DNA of 64,000 nt from Gigaspora rosea (GCA_003550325.1 QKWP01000010.1:62001-126000); one strand, 5' to 3'. Counted from the first letter of the stretch, positions 34,440-46,325 are shown. Program-made: numbers and translations. The notes: generated from the sequence alone by a model not told the origin.

Positions 34440-34925
34440 CCAATTTTCAAAGCAAGACATCAAATACCGAAATCATGAAGACTGGAAATCTCCTTCTACT
34501 CCTCTTAATATTCGTCCCCAGGATTTACAACCATGATATTTCCAAATCTTCTACCACAACAACCAAGAATTTGATGAACCTAAAGAAGAGAAATATTCCC
34601 AAAACTTCTACTACTATAAAAAAGAATTTAATAAACCAAAGAAGAAAGGTATTTACCACCTATTCGAATTCGGAAAAGCCCGTCCAAGCAACCCTTGTGT
34701 CCTCAATGCCAAAGAAAAAGGCACTCCGTCCTTCTGTATTCAGAAGTAGAAAAGTTAGATAACAAATGTACAAGGCTTCTAAGAACACTTACCGCGAAAC
34801 AAATGGAAGTCTTCCAAGAAATAATAGATCGACATTTCCCCGAAGCCCCTAACGATAAGCAAATACCTGAGGTCCTAGAATTTATACTAAAAGTATTAAA
34901 AAAAAATAATAAAAGACAAAAATAA
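34440..34925 (+). pseudogene. Gag-like N-terminal relic of the LTR element
   Basis: Two frames follow each other. The first (to about 34700) is rich in Lys, Asn and aromatic residues. The second (34695-34925) begins CPQCQRKRHSVLLY and continues as a helical segment (LDNKCTRLLRTLTAKQMEVF). A one-base shift near 34690 joins them. The position after the leader and the basic composition suggest a Gag-like protein, but no named domain is certain. Confidence 0.35.
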
Positions 34926-35069
34926 AAAAGAAGCAGACGAAACTGTATACCTCCCTTCATGCGTTAAGGTGTTTTCCCAGGAGGCTCGTCTGGTAGAACC
35001 CCAGAAGAAAACACTAACTACTGACGAAGTCCTAATGTCTATTATGGCCTGGAAACTCCTAATAATTCA

Positions 35070-35876
35070 ATGTCGAGCCAGGGGTCTGTTTCAAAAGGTG
35101 AATTGAATGATCTACTCGATGGGTACTTGAAAGCTCTTAACGACTTCATACCCGAATTGCAAAAAGATCGAAAAGTTAAAGATGGAAATAAAGAATACAA
35201 GGTATTAGAGTGTTACCAAAAACCTGTCGACCCAAATCAATACGAAATCTGTACCTTTGGAATTTGTAGTTGAAATAGCGCTGAAGTGGAAAGTATCGTT
35301 AATGCTACAAATACCCGATTTTCTGAGCTGAAATGTGATGATATGATCTTAGAATTAATTGATGAATACCTCATGAATGAAACTGTAGCTAAAGAAAGAA
35401 AAGAGACCTCCAAGAACCTTCGAAAGTAAGTGGCATTGAGAAGGAAAAAGACAAGCTATTTATGTATCATCAAAAATCTGCAGAGATTGAAACTGTTAAT
35501 GAAGCCAGTCCGATCGTGCCCTATTCTGAAAAAGAAAGAGAAGTTAAGGAGGTTAGAAATAAAATATTAGACAAATACAAAGCATTCGATTATTCTTAAA
35601 GATCTGTTGATACAGGTAATGCTGCTGGATATTATAATGCAGATCTAATCGCTGTTGCATGAAATGATAATAGGGAAGTTAGAGTTGAAGAAGATAAAAT
35701 TGAAGTTGAAAAGGAGGAAATAAAATCGGCAGAGGTAGGTGATCTAAATGGAACTAGTATTGAAAATCAAGTCCTACTTAGTGTTAGAAATTTCAGACCC
35801 AAACACTGTTCTCATGAGAACAGTATAATAGCTACAAGTGTTCTTAAACAATTGTTATTGTTCTCACTTATGCCCA

Positions 35877-35948
<72 letters not shown>

Positions 35949-37379
35949 CTAGTAGAATACTATAAATATGAAGTATAGCCTATAGCCTCAAATAATCATT
36001 ATAGCAAATTGAAATCTCAACTATAAAAATTAAATAAGATTTTTATCAGTTTTTAGTTTAATATAAAATTATATAGCTAATTATTATATATTTATGAGAA
36101 CAGTATTATTATTTTACTGTTCTCAAAAAATTTTTTAATAGTGAACAGTAAAAAATTTATACTGTTCACAAATTTATAATAGTGTCTCATGAGAACTCTG
36201 AGAACACTAATTTCTAATACTGGTCCTACCATATCTTCAAGAATCCGTGAAAGCAGCAAGTCACTACGCAAAATTTCTGAAGAAGATGTGGATGATAGAC
36301 CTAGACTGGTTCTTGACAAAAAAACCCCTGACCGACATAATTCGTTCTGAAGAAGCGATTTTTTGACAAAAGACCTAAACAAAGCTTGCGAGTTGTGGAT
36401 AAAGAAGGTAAACGAGTTAAGAAGTATAACTAAACTGGATAAAAGAATTAACTAAAAGAAAAGAGAAGCAATCGCCACCCTATCTATTTCGAAAAATTGC
36501 TTAAAGACCTAGATAAGATTTTAGAAGTAAAAATAGAACCTACGAATGCAAAAGTGTTAGCAAATAAAGAAAATAAAGAAAAGAGCGTAACTACAAATCC
36601 AAGATCAATCTATCTTGATAAAATTAAAAAGGAAGCACTGGCCGAATTGAAGAGTGATTCTAACAACATACGTGATTGGTATTTGAAACGTGTTGAAGAA
36701 GAAAAGACCATATCCAAGTTGAAGTTGAAGGCCTCCAGGATAGCCAACATGAAAACTCTGGGATGAATTTGCCAAAGAAACATTTAGCCGACTAGTAGAT
36801 AAAAATAAGGCTTTCAATTATTATTAGAAAGCAGCAGATATGGGGAATATTAACGGAATATACAGCATTGGATATTGTTATCAAAATGGATGTGGAATTG
36901 AAGAAGATGAGTATAAAGCATTCGAGTATTATAAAAAATCAACTGAAGCAGGTAGTGCCAATGGAACGTTTATGGTTGGTAATTGCTACCATGACGATTC
37001 TAATGGACCGGATACCCAAGAACCTTACCCTCGGAATAGTACAAGCAAGGAAGAAATAAAAGTATTTGACTTGGAGTTAAACCCTATCAAGGTTAAATCC
37101 TCTAAAACGAAAGACTGTGGAGGCCTCAAAGACAACCACCAATCAAATTTAACCACGAACATTTGCATGAATCATATAAAGACCATGTTCAAGAATAAAT
37201 TTGGAAATAATTGTGTGTTGAATAGAGATCAGATTAAAACGTTAAGTCTTGAGAAGGATGTCAATAATAGAGGTAATAGTGATGTAGTTGTACCGCATAA
37301 AATAGGTAATGATAAAGCTGAAAAAAAGATAGGGAAAAAAAAAAGATTGCAGTTAGAAATAACGGAGCCTACCAGATAA
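35070..37379 (+). pseudogene. Sel1-repeat protein inside the LTR element, broken
   Basis: Fragments in several frames read as Sel1-like units: KEYKVLECYQKPVDPNQYEI (about 35190-35250), KAFDYS with RSVDTGNAAGYYNA (about 35580-35640), then after the hAT-like insertion SVKAASHYAKF (about 36248-36280). A helical linker IYLDKIKKEALAELKSDS (36611) is followed by KAFNYY, KAADMGNINGIYSIGYCYQ, then DEYKAFEYYKKSTEAG (36810-36960). The last frame ends at TAA 37377-37379 with a charged tail. Sel1 repeats form alpha-solenoids that scaffold protein complexes. It is truly inside the LTR pair, so it is either captured host sequence or an element-specific accessory gene. Stops at 35271, 35598 and others make it non-functional. 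Confidence 0.65.
35779..36222. mobile_element. 444-bp hAT-like MITE with poly(A) tract
   Basis: Ends TAGTGTTAGAAATT and AATTTCTAATACTG are inverted. The flanks GTCCTACT and GTCCTACC are an 8-bp duplication with one mismatch, as expected for hAT elements. Inner inverted CTCATGAGAAC units and a poly(A) run of more than 50 bp at about 35880-35934. Removing it joins the Sel1-relic frame across the site. A left-truncated relative is at 61898-62146. Confidence 0.8.
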
Positions 37380-37601
37380 TCCAATAGATCAAATACTTAC
37401 TCACGGGCTGGTCTCCCATTCGAATCTTTGACCCTGGAGGAGATGCGTCTACTTCCTAAATCCGTTACCCATACGTTTTGGATCCTTATTAAAATTCAAT
37501 TTCACTATAATGCTAAATAAAGTCAAATACTAGCCCAAGCAGAAATGAAAAAGACTTTTTACTTAGGGATTTCGCAGGGCTCAATCCCAAGGGGAGGCAT
37601 A

Positions 37602-38004
37602 TGTAATGGATTAAAAATAGTGACTTTGAATTTTTATTTTTTTATATATATTATTATTTTATTATTATTATTTTTATTTTAGTTTATTATTCATATGTTG
37701 TCATGCTCTAGTATACAAATAAGGGAATTTCATGTGGCTGGGAAAGCGCAGTGCAGTTAATTTCGCGCTGATGCTAAGATTTTTGCACTGATGCTGAATC
37801 TATAGCGCAGACGAGAAATCTTTCGCGATAACACTGAATCTATAACGTTAACGCCAAATTATCCACGTAAACGTTACATCTTTAACGTGAACGCTAAAAT
37901 TATAGCGTAGACGCTGTAAAAACTAAAATGTATATAAGACCTTCGAATTTCAATAAAGCTAAAATAAGTTTTGACGTTCAATTTAAAATGCAATAATAAT
38001 AAAA
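37602..38004 (+). repeat. 3' LTR, running directly into the alpha-kinase gene
   Basis: Starts TGTAATGGATTAAAAATAGT after the purine tract. The last shared base with the 5' LTR is about 38004. The very next codons (from 38005) read LVIKKYHDIKIG in the alpha-kinase frame, so the junction is within a kinase domain. Confidence 0.75.
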
Positions 38005-38516
38005 TTAGTGATAAAAAAGTATCACGACATTAAAATAGGTACAATAGAAAGTTATTTAGAATCAGTGGAAATATTTAATATTGCGAATTTTTTTCAACCA
38101 AATTCAATATAGCTGCAGAGCGGGTTGGTATTAATAAAAAAGCTACATTTATTGATGTAAAAGTCTTATATGATGAGACAGAAAATACATACTACTCTGT
38201 AGAAAAATACATCAATAATGCAAAATTTAAAAAATTTAATGTGAATAATGGTTTAATTACAGAATTTCATTCCATCCTCGAGGCATTTGCTCATTTCACA
38301 TATAATTATACTGAAGGATATTTGGTAGTTTATGACTTACAAGGTGCTGATCTCCATAATGAGTTCTTGTTAACAGATCCAGTTATACACTGTGCTGATT
38401 TAGTAAGATTTGGAATTACAAACTTAGGAAAGGGTGGAATTCAAAAATGTTTTTTGGAAAAACATAAATGCAATGATATTTGTAAGAAGTTAAAGTTAAA
38501 TAACGATATTCTGGAA

Positions 38517-41370
38517 GGACGTTGTTATAAAGACGTTGAAAAGGATATAAAGAAGGCATCTGAATGTTATCAACGATCTGCAGAGATAGGGCATGCTGAT
38601 GGAATATATAATGTTGGACGTTGTTATGAAAATGGAATAGGGGTTGAAAAAGACATAAAGAAAGCATTCGAATATTATCAAAAATCTGCAGATATGGATC
38701 ATGTTGATGGAATATATGGTCTTGGACATTGTTATGAAAATGGAATAGGAGTTGAAAAAGACATAAAGAAAGCATTCGAATATTTTCAAAAATCTGTAGA
38801 TATAGGACATGCTGATGGAATATATAATGTCGGACGTTGTTATGAAAATGGAATAGGAGTTGAAAAAGACATAAAGAAGACATTCGAATATTATCAAAAA
38901 TCTGCAGATATGGAACATATAAATGGAATACATAATGCTGTGCGTTGTTATCAATATGGAATAGGAGTTGAAAAAGACCTAAAGAAGGTATTCGAATATT
39001 ACCAAAAATATGCAGATATGGCGCATGCTGATGGAATGTACAATATTGGTCGTTGTTATGAAAATGGAATAGGAGTTGTAAAAGACTTAAAGAAAGCATT
39101 CGAATATTATCAAAAATCTACAGAAATGAGACATGTTGATGGAATATATAATGTTGGACGTTGTTATGAAAATGAAATAGGAGTTGAAAAAGACATAAAG
39201 AAGGCATTCAAATATTATCAAAAATCTGCAGATATAGGACATGCTGATGGAATATATAATGTTGTGCGCTGTTATCAATACGGAATAGGTGTTGAAAAGG
39301 ATATAGAGGAGGCGTTTGCGTTCGAATATTATCAAAATCTGCAGATATGGAGCATATAAATGGAATACATAATGTTGTGCGTTGTTATCAATATGGAATA
39401 GGAGTTCAAAAAGATAAAGAGAAGGCGTTTGAATATTACCAAAATATGCAGATATGGGGCATGCAGATGGAATGTATAATATTGGTCGTTTTTATGAAAA
39501 TGGAATAGGTGTTGAAAAAGACATAAAGAAAGCATTCGAATATTATCATAAATCTGCAGAAATGAGACATGTTGATGGAAATATATAATATTGGACGTTG
39601 TTATGAAAATGAAATAGGTGTTGATAAAGACTTAAAGAAAGCATTCAAACATTATCAAAAATCTGCAGATATGGGACATGTAAATGGAATATATGATGTT
39701 GTGCGTTGTTATCAATACAGAATAGGTGTTGAAAAAGATACAGAGGACGCGTTTTTTATTATTATCAACTATCTGTAGATATGGGACATGCTGATGGAAT
39801 ATATAATGTTGGATGTTGTTATGAAAATGGAATAGGAGTTAAAAAAGATACAGAGAATGCGTTTTATTATTATCAAGAATCTGCAGATATGGAACATATA
39901 GATGGAATATATAATGTTGGACGTTGTAATGAAAATTGAAAAGGACATAGAGAAGGCGTTTGAATTTTATCAAAAATCCGCAGATGTGGAACATATAGAT
40001 GGAATATATAATGTCGGACGTTGTTATGAAAATGGAATAGGAGTTGAAAAAGATATAGAGATGGCGTTTTATTATTATCAAAGATCTTCAGATGCGGAAC
40101 ATATAGAGGGAATGTTTAATATTGGACATTGTTATGAAAATGGAGAAGGAGTTCAAAAAGATATAGAAAAGGCGTTTGAATATTATCAAAAATCTGCTGA
40201 TATGGAACATATAAATGGAATATATAGTGTTGGCGTTGTTATGAAAATGGAATAGAGATTGTAAAAGACTTAAAGAAGGCGTTTGAATTTTATCAAAAAT
40301 ATGCAGATGTGGGACATACTGATGGAATGTTTAATATTGGACGTTGTTATGAAAATGGAATAGGAGTTGAAAAAGACATAAGGAAATCATTCGAATATTA
40401 TCTAAAATCTGCAGATATAGATCATGTAAATGGAATATATAATGTTGGTCGTTGCTATGAAAATGGAATAGGAGTTGAAAAAGATATAGATGAGGCGCTT
40501 TAATATTATATAAAATCTGCAGATATGGAACATGTAGATGGAATATATAATCTTGGACGTTGTTATGAAAATGGAATAGGAGTTGAGAAAAACATAAATA
40601 TGGCATTTAAATATTATCAAAAATCTGCAGATTTGAGACATGCTGATGGAATATATAATGTTGGACGTTGTTATCAATACAGCATAGGCGTTGAAAAAGA
40701 TATAAAGAAGGCATTTGATTATTATCAAAAATCTGCATTTATGGAACATGTAGATGGAATGTTTAATGTTGGCCGTTGTTATGAAAATGGAATAGGAGTT
40801 GAGAAAAACATAAATATGGCATTTGAATATTATCAACAATCTGCAGACATGAGACATGCTAATGGAATGTATAAGGTTGGATGTTGCTATGAAAATGGAA
40901 TCGGTGTTAAAAAAGATACAAAGAAAGCATTCGAACATTATCAACAATCTGCCGATGTGGGACATATAGATGGAATATATAATGTTGGACGATGTTATCA
41001 ATACGGAATTGGAGTTGAAAATGATACAGAGGATGCGTTTTATTATTATCAAAAATCTGCAGATATGGAACATGTAGATGGAATATATAATGTTGGACGT
41101 TGTTATGAAAATGGAATTGGAGTTGAAAAAGACATAAAGAAAGCATCCGAATATTATCAAAAATTTGGTTGTTGTTATGAAAATGCGATAAGAGTTGAAA
41201 AAGACTTAAAGAAGGCATTCGAATATTATCAAAAATCTGCAGACATGATACATGCTGATGGACTCTATAATGTTGGACGTTGTTATGAAAATGGAATAGG
41301 AGTTGAAAAAAATATAGAGAAAGCGTTGGAATATTATCTAAAATCTACATATATGGGACATATAGATGGA
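38517..41370 (+). repeat. ~26 tandem Sel1 repeats, 108-bp period
   Basis: The unit is 36 residues: DGIYNVGRCYENGIGVEKD, then IKKAFEYYQKSADMGHA. Variation is concentrated in EYY against YYY, GH against EH, and ENG against QYG; the rest is nearly invariant. That indicates recent expansion or gene conversion. Units with RCYQYGIGVEKD recur at regular distances, suggesting that duplications involved blocks of several units. The minus strand is open by chance (long IFITTSNIIYSI frames) and is not a gene. Confidence 0.9.
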
Positions 41371-41685
41371 AGACATAAGATTTCACCAGCATGGTACCCA
41401 TTCTATGATCCTTATATTACAAGTGGAAATATGGATATTGGTGATTGTATTAGAGATTTTCAACTTCAATTTGCTAAATATAATGAGATTATTGAATGGA
41501 TTCCATTTTATAGGCTAACTAATTTAACAAAGGTCGGTGAAGGTGCATTCAGTAAAGTATTTTCGGCAACCTGGTTAGATGGTATACGTACAATTGAAAA
41601 TAATGTACCGCTTCGTGATCTAAATTACAAAGTTGCGCTTAAGACTTTATCAGGTTTCCAAACGGATTCCTCAAAATTTTTACAA

Positions 41686-41782
41686 GTTAAAATTATTTTT
41701 TTTCTCGCATATTTTATTATAAATTAATTAAATATTTTTTATTAAAATCTATTTTTAAGTTTAAAAATCACATGCATTGTAG
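41686..41782 (+). other. Intron in the kinase domain
   Basis: TTACAA|GTTAAAATT to TGCATTGTAG|ATTAAAAGG, 97 bp. Splicing joins SSKFLQ to IKRQFEIYGL in frame, between the beta3 lysine region and the alphaC helix. It implies that this part derives from a normally spliced gene rather than a retrocopy. Confidence 0.8.
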
Positions 41783-42610
41783 ATTAAAAGGCAGTTCGAA
41801 ATATATGGATTAACTCAAAATACAGAAACTAAGGAATTTATGATGGTGTTTCAATATGCAAATAAAGGGAATCTACATGAATTTTTAAAATCTGAATTTA
41901 TAAAACTCAAATGGGAGGAAAAATTATGGCAACTTTGGGATATATCAAAAGATTTGGCAGAATTCATGAGGCTGAATATATCCACGGTGATTTTCATAGT
42001 GGAAATATCTTGCTACATCAATACTTTAGCTATATGAAATGTTACATCGCAGATTTAGGATTATCCAGAAAGAAAAATGATCAGTTTTTGGAAGGAGAAA
42101 TTTATGGAGTTATGCCTTATATCGCTCCAGAAGTATTGCTAGGTGGTAATTATACACAAGCTGCTGATATTTATGGATTTGGAGTTATTATGGCAGAGAT
42201 GTCAGCCGGGGAAAGGCCTTATGATGGATGTCCGTTGATAAAGAACTTGCAATAAAAATTTGTCATGGACTAAGACCAAAATTTGCACCTGAAACTCCTG
42301 ATTGCTATGTTGAATTATCCAAACGTTGCATGGATCCGGAACCACAAACTCGTCCTACCATTGAAAATATTCATCTAAAAATTCATGATTGGCAACAAAT
42401 TTAAGAGTTCGAGAATATTCTGTAAATAACAAAGAAAAACTTGACATACGAGAGAAATTTTTGAAGGCTGATGAATTATTTAAATCATTACCAATTGCAT
42501 TAACAGGAAATTTGGATTCTAAATTTACTGGCAAACTTATCAATACACAAGAGATTAAAAAATCATTAACTACATCTATAAAAACACTCAGATATTATGT
42601 ATACTACTAA

Positions 42611-44160
42611 ACTTATTAACACATCAGAAATTAAAGTTGAGTTTCAAAGCTATAATTGTTTATGAAAAATAAATTTTGAAATTGAAATTGTATGAAAAAT
42701 AAATTTTGATATCGAAATTGTAATTGTTCTAGATTCAAGACTTCGTGATCTTAGTATTCCAAGAAATTTATGTAAGACTAGTTTATTAAAATTCTGAATA
42801 ATTTTAAAAGGTTTTGCAATTATTTATTTATTTGCTAACTTTTAATGTAACCATTACTTAAGTATTAACTAATAATAATGGTATATTGGTTATTTATAAT
42901 TTATTTAAAAAGTACAAGACTTTAACATATAAATTAATTAATTTTAAATTTATAGATAATAAAAATTGTTCGCTTTCTCAAAAAAGAAAATATTAAATAT
43001 CAACAGTTGGTTAGATGTTTTTAATAGTTATTATTCAATATATATATTATTATTAAATATTTTTACTTATTAGATAATTTTGAAAAAAATGAAAGAAACA
43101 AAAGATTAAAAAGTTAAATCTAATTTTAAATTCAACTTTTAAAAAAGGATCTTCTTTAGTATGGATGAATAGCCTATTTAATGGGTGGGCATGTATTAGG
43201 AACAGTATATTGTTTATCTGGTTGACTACAAATATAGTTATATGTTTAGTTTCTAATTCGTAGAAGATCTTGGTTGTTGCAAGTAAGTCAGTGAAAGTAT
43301 AGATAATGTTGGCTGAATAAAAGCAATTTAGATTAGATAAAAGTTATGGGATATTTTGCAATAATAAAATATATAGATAATTAAACTAATTCTGAAATTA
43401 ATATGTAAAATAATATGCGGGTTTTTGATAATGATTTAAATAATTCTATATATTATTTTAGTCAATTAAATAAGACTAGATTTTAAATGCCCTTAGTTCT
43501 TGTCTTTTGTCACCAGTAAGATCACGTTTCATGTGTAACATGAAATGTGGTAGGGATTTCATTATCACCATACTATAATACGACTTGGAACTAGAAAAAT
43601 GGTTTAAATTTTAAATATCACTTAAATTCTTTTTTTTTTTTTACCTTAGAAGTGCCTCTATAGCAGTGATAGTAACACTTAAGCAATATGAATTGTAACA
43701 TCTTTGAGAAAAAAATCTTTTCTGGTTTTTGTCTTATTAATGTTGGCAAGCTTTTTATTAAAAAAATAATAAACATTATAACATAAAAGTACAGTAGGTT
43801 ACGACTTTATATGACAAGTAGGGATAGTAAAATATCGATTTTTAATGATTTTTTTTGATTTTTAACTTGATTTAATAAAATGTTTTAAATTATTAGTAAT
43901 TATAATATTGATGGCTGCAGCTAGAATTACTGGATCTGATTAGTTAGTTTAAATAAAATATTTTACTTTTTTGTTAATAATTATATATCTTAATCATATG
44001 TATTAGTATGGTTAATCATATAACCAAAAATTAATGTGTTTTATAATTGCTCTTTGTGCTTGATTTATTGGTGATTTATCTTAATAATTCATACAGTTTA
44101 CTTTGATTACCACTAACCTGACATGTTCAATTGAATGAACGCGCTCATGTCATTTAACCT
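42611..44160. other. No gene seen
   Basis: AT-rich; only low-complexity sequence after the kinase tail. An imperfect tandem duplication of TATGAAAAATAAATTTTGA near 42660-42720. Confidence 0.5.
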
Positions 44161-44164
44161 ATTA

Positions 44165-44600
44165 GACCACGCAAAGTTGATTTTTCGTTTTACATATTAC
44201 ATGGAATCTGGAAACTAGGGTCGATCGGTCGGATTTTTTTTTATTAATTTACTGTAAATTAATAGAATAATGTTCACATCCAAGGTTATGCAAGGTTAAT
44301 TTGCCATTCTGCACAACTAGGAATCAAAAAATTGGGTCGTCAGTCATATTTTTTCCGTCATTCCTATCAGATAATTACGGGAAACTAAAGTTCCTTCGGG
44401 TGACACAGGATGAGAATAGCGAAAAAAATAAATGTCAAAAATCGAATAATTGGCATAATTGGGATTTAAAAAAAAAAAATCCTGAAAAATTGAAAAAAAT
44501 GGGTGACGGCGAAAATCAACTTTGCGTGGCCTTATCTGACAAACCTGCAAACAGTTAATAGGCGAAAAAATGGGTGGCTCGAAGCGCCACCTGTTACACA
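44165..44600 (+). repeat. Short block of the ~125-bp satellite, with hairpin
   Basis: ACCACGCAAAGTTGATTTTT, ACATGGAATCTGGAAACTAG, a poly-T run and TTTACTGTAAATTAATAG match the 27.6-30.1 kb satellite. It ends with GGGTGGCTCGAAGCGCCACC (44573-44592), like the hairpin at the edge of the larger array. The frame crossing it is repeat-derived. Confidence 0.75.
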
Positions 44601-44761
44601 AAAACAACGGAGTACAAAATACGAGAAATAGGGAAAAAAAGACAACCGCATTAATAAACAATAAATAAACAGGCAAAAATATGTAGAGAACACGTCAAAA
44701 TCGTAAACGTTAAACAACACTACAATAGTAGATAAGTTTATTGCTTGATTAACTTAATAAG

Positions 44762-45056
44762 GGGGATGGCTAAAGTCATGTACCCACGTGATTTTTTGAA
44801 ATTTTAGTTAAAATTCGTATCAGAGTCTGTTTGGCATTAGGGTCGGGATTTGGCTTAGGACCAATATAGGCAAAATTACCTTCCCGACATTTTTTATTAA
44901 TGGCCCAAGATAGGTTTAGAATGCCGTTTTTATGTTCTTGCGTTTTTTTTTGTTTTTTGACTTCTTCGGGCTGATCCGTGTAAAAAAAATTTCGCTACTC
45001 CGTTTGGTTGATTTACGCGAAAATGTCACGTGGGTACATGGCTTTAGACGACCCCT
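44762..45056. mobile_element. 295-bp MITE with GTACCCACGTGA arms
   Basis: GGCTAAAGTCATGTACCCAC, then GTGATTTT, pairs with AAAATGTCACGTGGGTACAT, then GGCTTTAGAC. Long 30-bp arms with a few mismatches; TAA-like flanks. The centre has GGCATTAGGGTCGGGATTTG. Confidence 0.75.
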
Positions 45057-45427
45057 AAATAAGGAAAAGGTCTAATAAACAAAATAAGTAGTGATACCGC
45101 TACTTTTCTAATAAATTTCAAAATCTATTGATTTTGAACATTATATCGACACTTGTATGCAATAGTTCCACTGAAATCTTTTTTTTTTTACAACAGTACT
45201 ATTTCCTAATGTTACCATCGTGATTCGTTGATATGCTGTATTTCAATGATCAAAATCACGTATTCGTAAGCTCTGCGTCATATATTAAAATCGGTATTGC
45301 TTTGTACAACAGTTTATGAAATTTCTTATGACAAAAAAAACTGGACGACTATTTTTTAAAACTTCATGACTGGCTATTATATTGTATAAAATTTCAAGTT
45401 TAGATAAATACCGTCTAAATGGGTTCA

Positions 45428-45742
45428 TATTATTTCGCCAACAATCACTTCACCGACATAACATTTTACCGACAAATACTCACCGACAAGTTCATTTTAC
45501 TGACCATATGTTTCACCGAAGTTCATTTCACCGGCAAGTTTTTTTTCAAAAAGCACCCTAACTTTAGCCCTAATTCTATCTAATTCTACCCTGACCCTAA
45601 TGACAATGACCAGAATTACTTTGTCAGTAAAATGAGCTTCGGTGAAATAAACTGTCAGTAAAATGAACGTTTTGGTGAATAATTGTCAGTGAAATGTTAT
45701 TTATGTCAGTGAAGTGATTGTTGATTAATTGATTGCCACCTG
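45428..45742. mobile_element. Foldback element, short form
   Basis: Arms of CACCGACA/TTTTACTGACA units, tips AACAATCACTTCACCGACAT and GTCAGTGAAGTGATTGTTG, outer GATTGCCACC. The centre is CTAATTCTACCCTGACCCTA. Same family as 4893-6520 and 48318-49115. Confidence 0.75.
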
Positions 45743-45782
45743 TCTAAATATATAAATCTGAAATGTGCTTTTCAATTACACG

Positions 45783-46325
45783 TCACTCTGGTTATACCGA
45801 CAGCTAGTTATATCGACACTTTTTCAAAAAAAAATCTATAATGCTAAAAATTCATTGGTTATACTGACAATCATAAAAGATATTGATTATAATGACATAC
45901 CGACAATTTTAATATTAAAAAATTATTAAAGATAATTTTTATTGCTGGATATAGTGACAATTTTTATAAACCGACTGTCATTATAGGTGTACCAATCAAA
46001 TTACTTTTTTAAATTTGTTTTATACTAAGCTTAGCATGAAACAATAAGCATAAAATAAATTTATTTCATCATTTTATACAAATATATAATGAATTTATTT
46101 TATGCTAGACATAAAACAAATTACTAAAATAAATTCATTTTTTGCTAAGTTTATTATTCTTAGTATAAGCTTGGTGAAAACAAAAAAATTTACCTCTGCC
46201 TAAGCTGACATATCTATGCAATATCAATATAATGTCAGTATAGATAGAGATGCTTATTAAACTGACATCTGGATATATCGACAATTTTTCCATTGCTGGA
46301 GAATGTCGATATAACCAGAGTGACA
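45783..46325. mobile_element. 543-bp element with GTCACTCTGGTTATA ends
   Basis: GTCACTCTGGTTATACCGAC and GTCGATATAACCAGAGTGAC are inverted. The interior contains several more TATAYCGACA units in both orientations, so it is partly foldback in nature. No coding sequence. Confidence 0.75.

Larger units (their letters stand above)
33503..38004 (+). mobile_element. LTR retrotransposon carrying Sel1-repeat relics
   Basis: Two direct repeats (33503-33905 and 37602-38004) begin TGTAATRGATTAAAAATAGT and agree at roughly nine in ten positions. A purine tract AAGGGGAGGCAT directly precedes the right repeat at 37589-37600. A TATA box (TGTATATAAGACCTTCGA) and AATAAAG lie inside each. A possible primer-binding region is TTTGGTGCTGATTGTATGG near 34237, suggesting that the full LTR may extend to about 34235 and that the right LTR is cut short. 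No reverse transcriptase or integrase was recognised. No target duplication was found. Confidence 0.7.
38005..42610 (+). pseudogene. Alpha-kinase, Sel1 repeats and TKL-like kinase composite
   Basis: Order: (1) an alpha-kinase domain lacking its N-terminus, 38005-38510, with LVIKKY, EAFAHFTY, DLQGAD (38334), TDPVIH (38373) and the zinc/active-site end HKCNDIC (38463-38483); (2) about 26 Sel1 repeats, 38517-41370; (3) a protein kinase, 41371-42404, with glycine loop VGEGAFSKVF, VALKTL lysine (41641), HGD (41983), DLG (42052) and APEVL; (4) a helical tail to 42607. Alpha-kinase followed by Sel1 repeats is the eEF2-kinase architecture; Sel1 joined to TKL kinases is common in Rhizophagus. Frame breaks lie near 38090, 39337, 39440, 39580, 39750, 39930, 40230, 41960, 42236 and 42397, with a stop at 40501. 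It could be one gene or two neighbours fused by repeat recombination. Some one-base breaks may be assembly errors. Confidence 0.75.

Noticed and set aside
34703..34960. Minus-strand frame in the LTR element
   Set aside because: Antisense of the gag-like relic, low-complexity hydrophobic composition.
37400..37440. tRNA-like TTCGAATC stretch
   Set aside because: No cloverleaf could be built around it; it lies at the end of the LTR-element interior.
38416..41218. Long minus-strand frames opposite the Sel1 array (IFITTSNIIYSI type)
   Set aside because: They mirror the 108-bp repeat in antisense and have no independent features.
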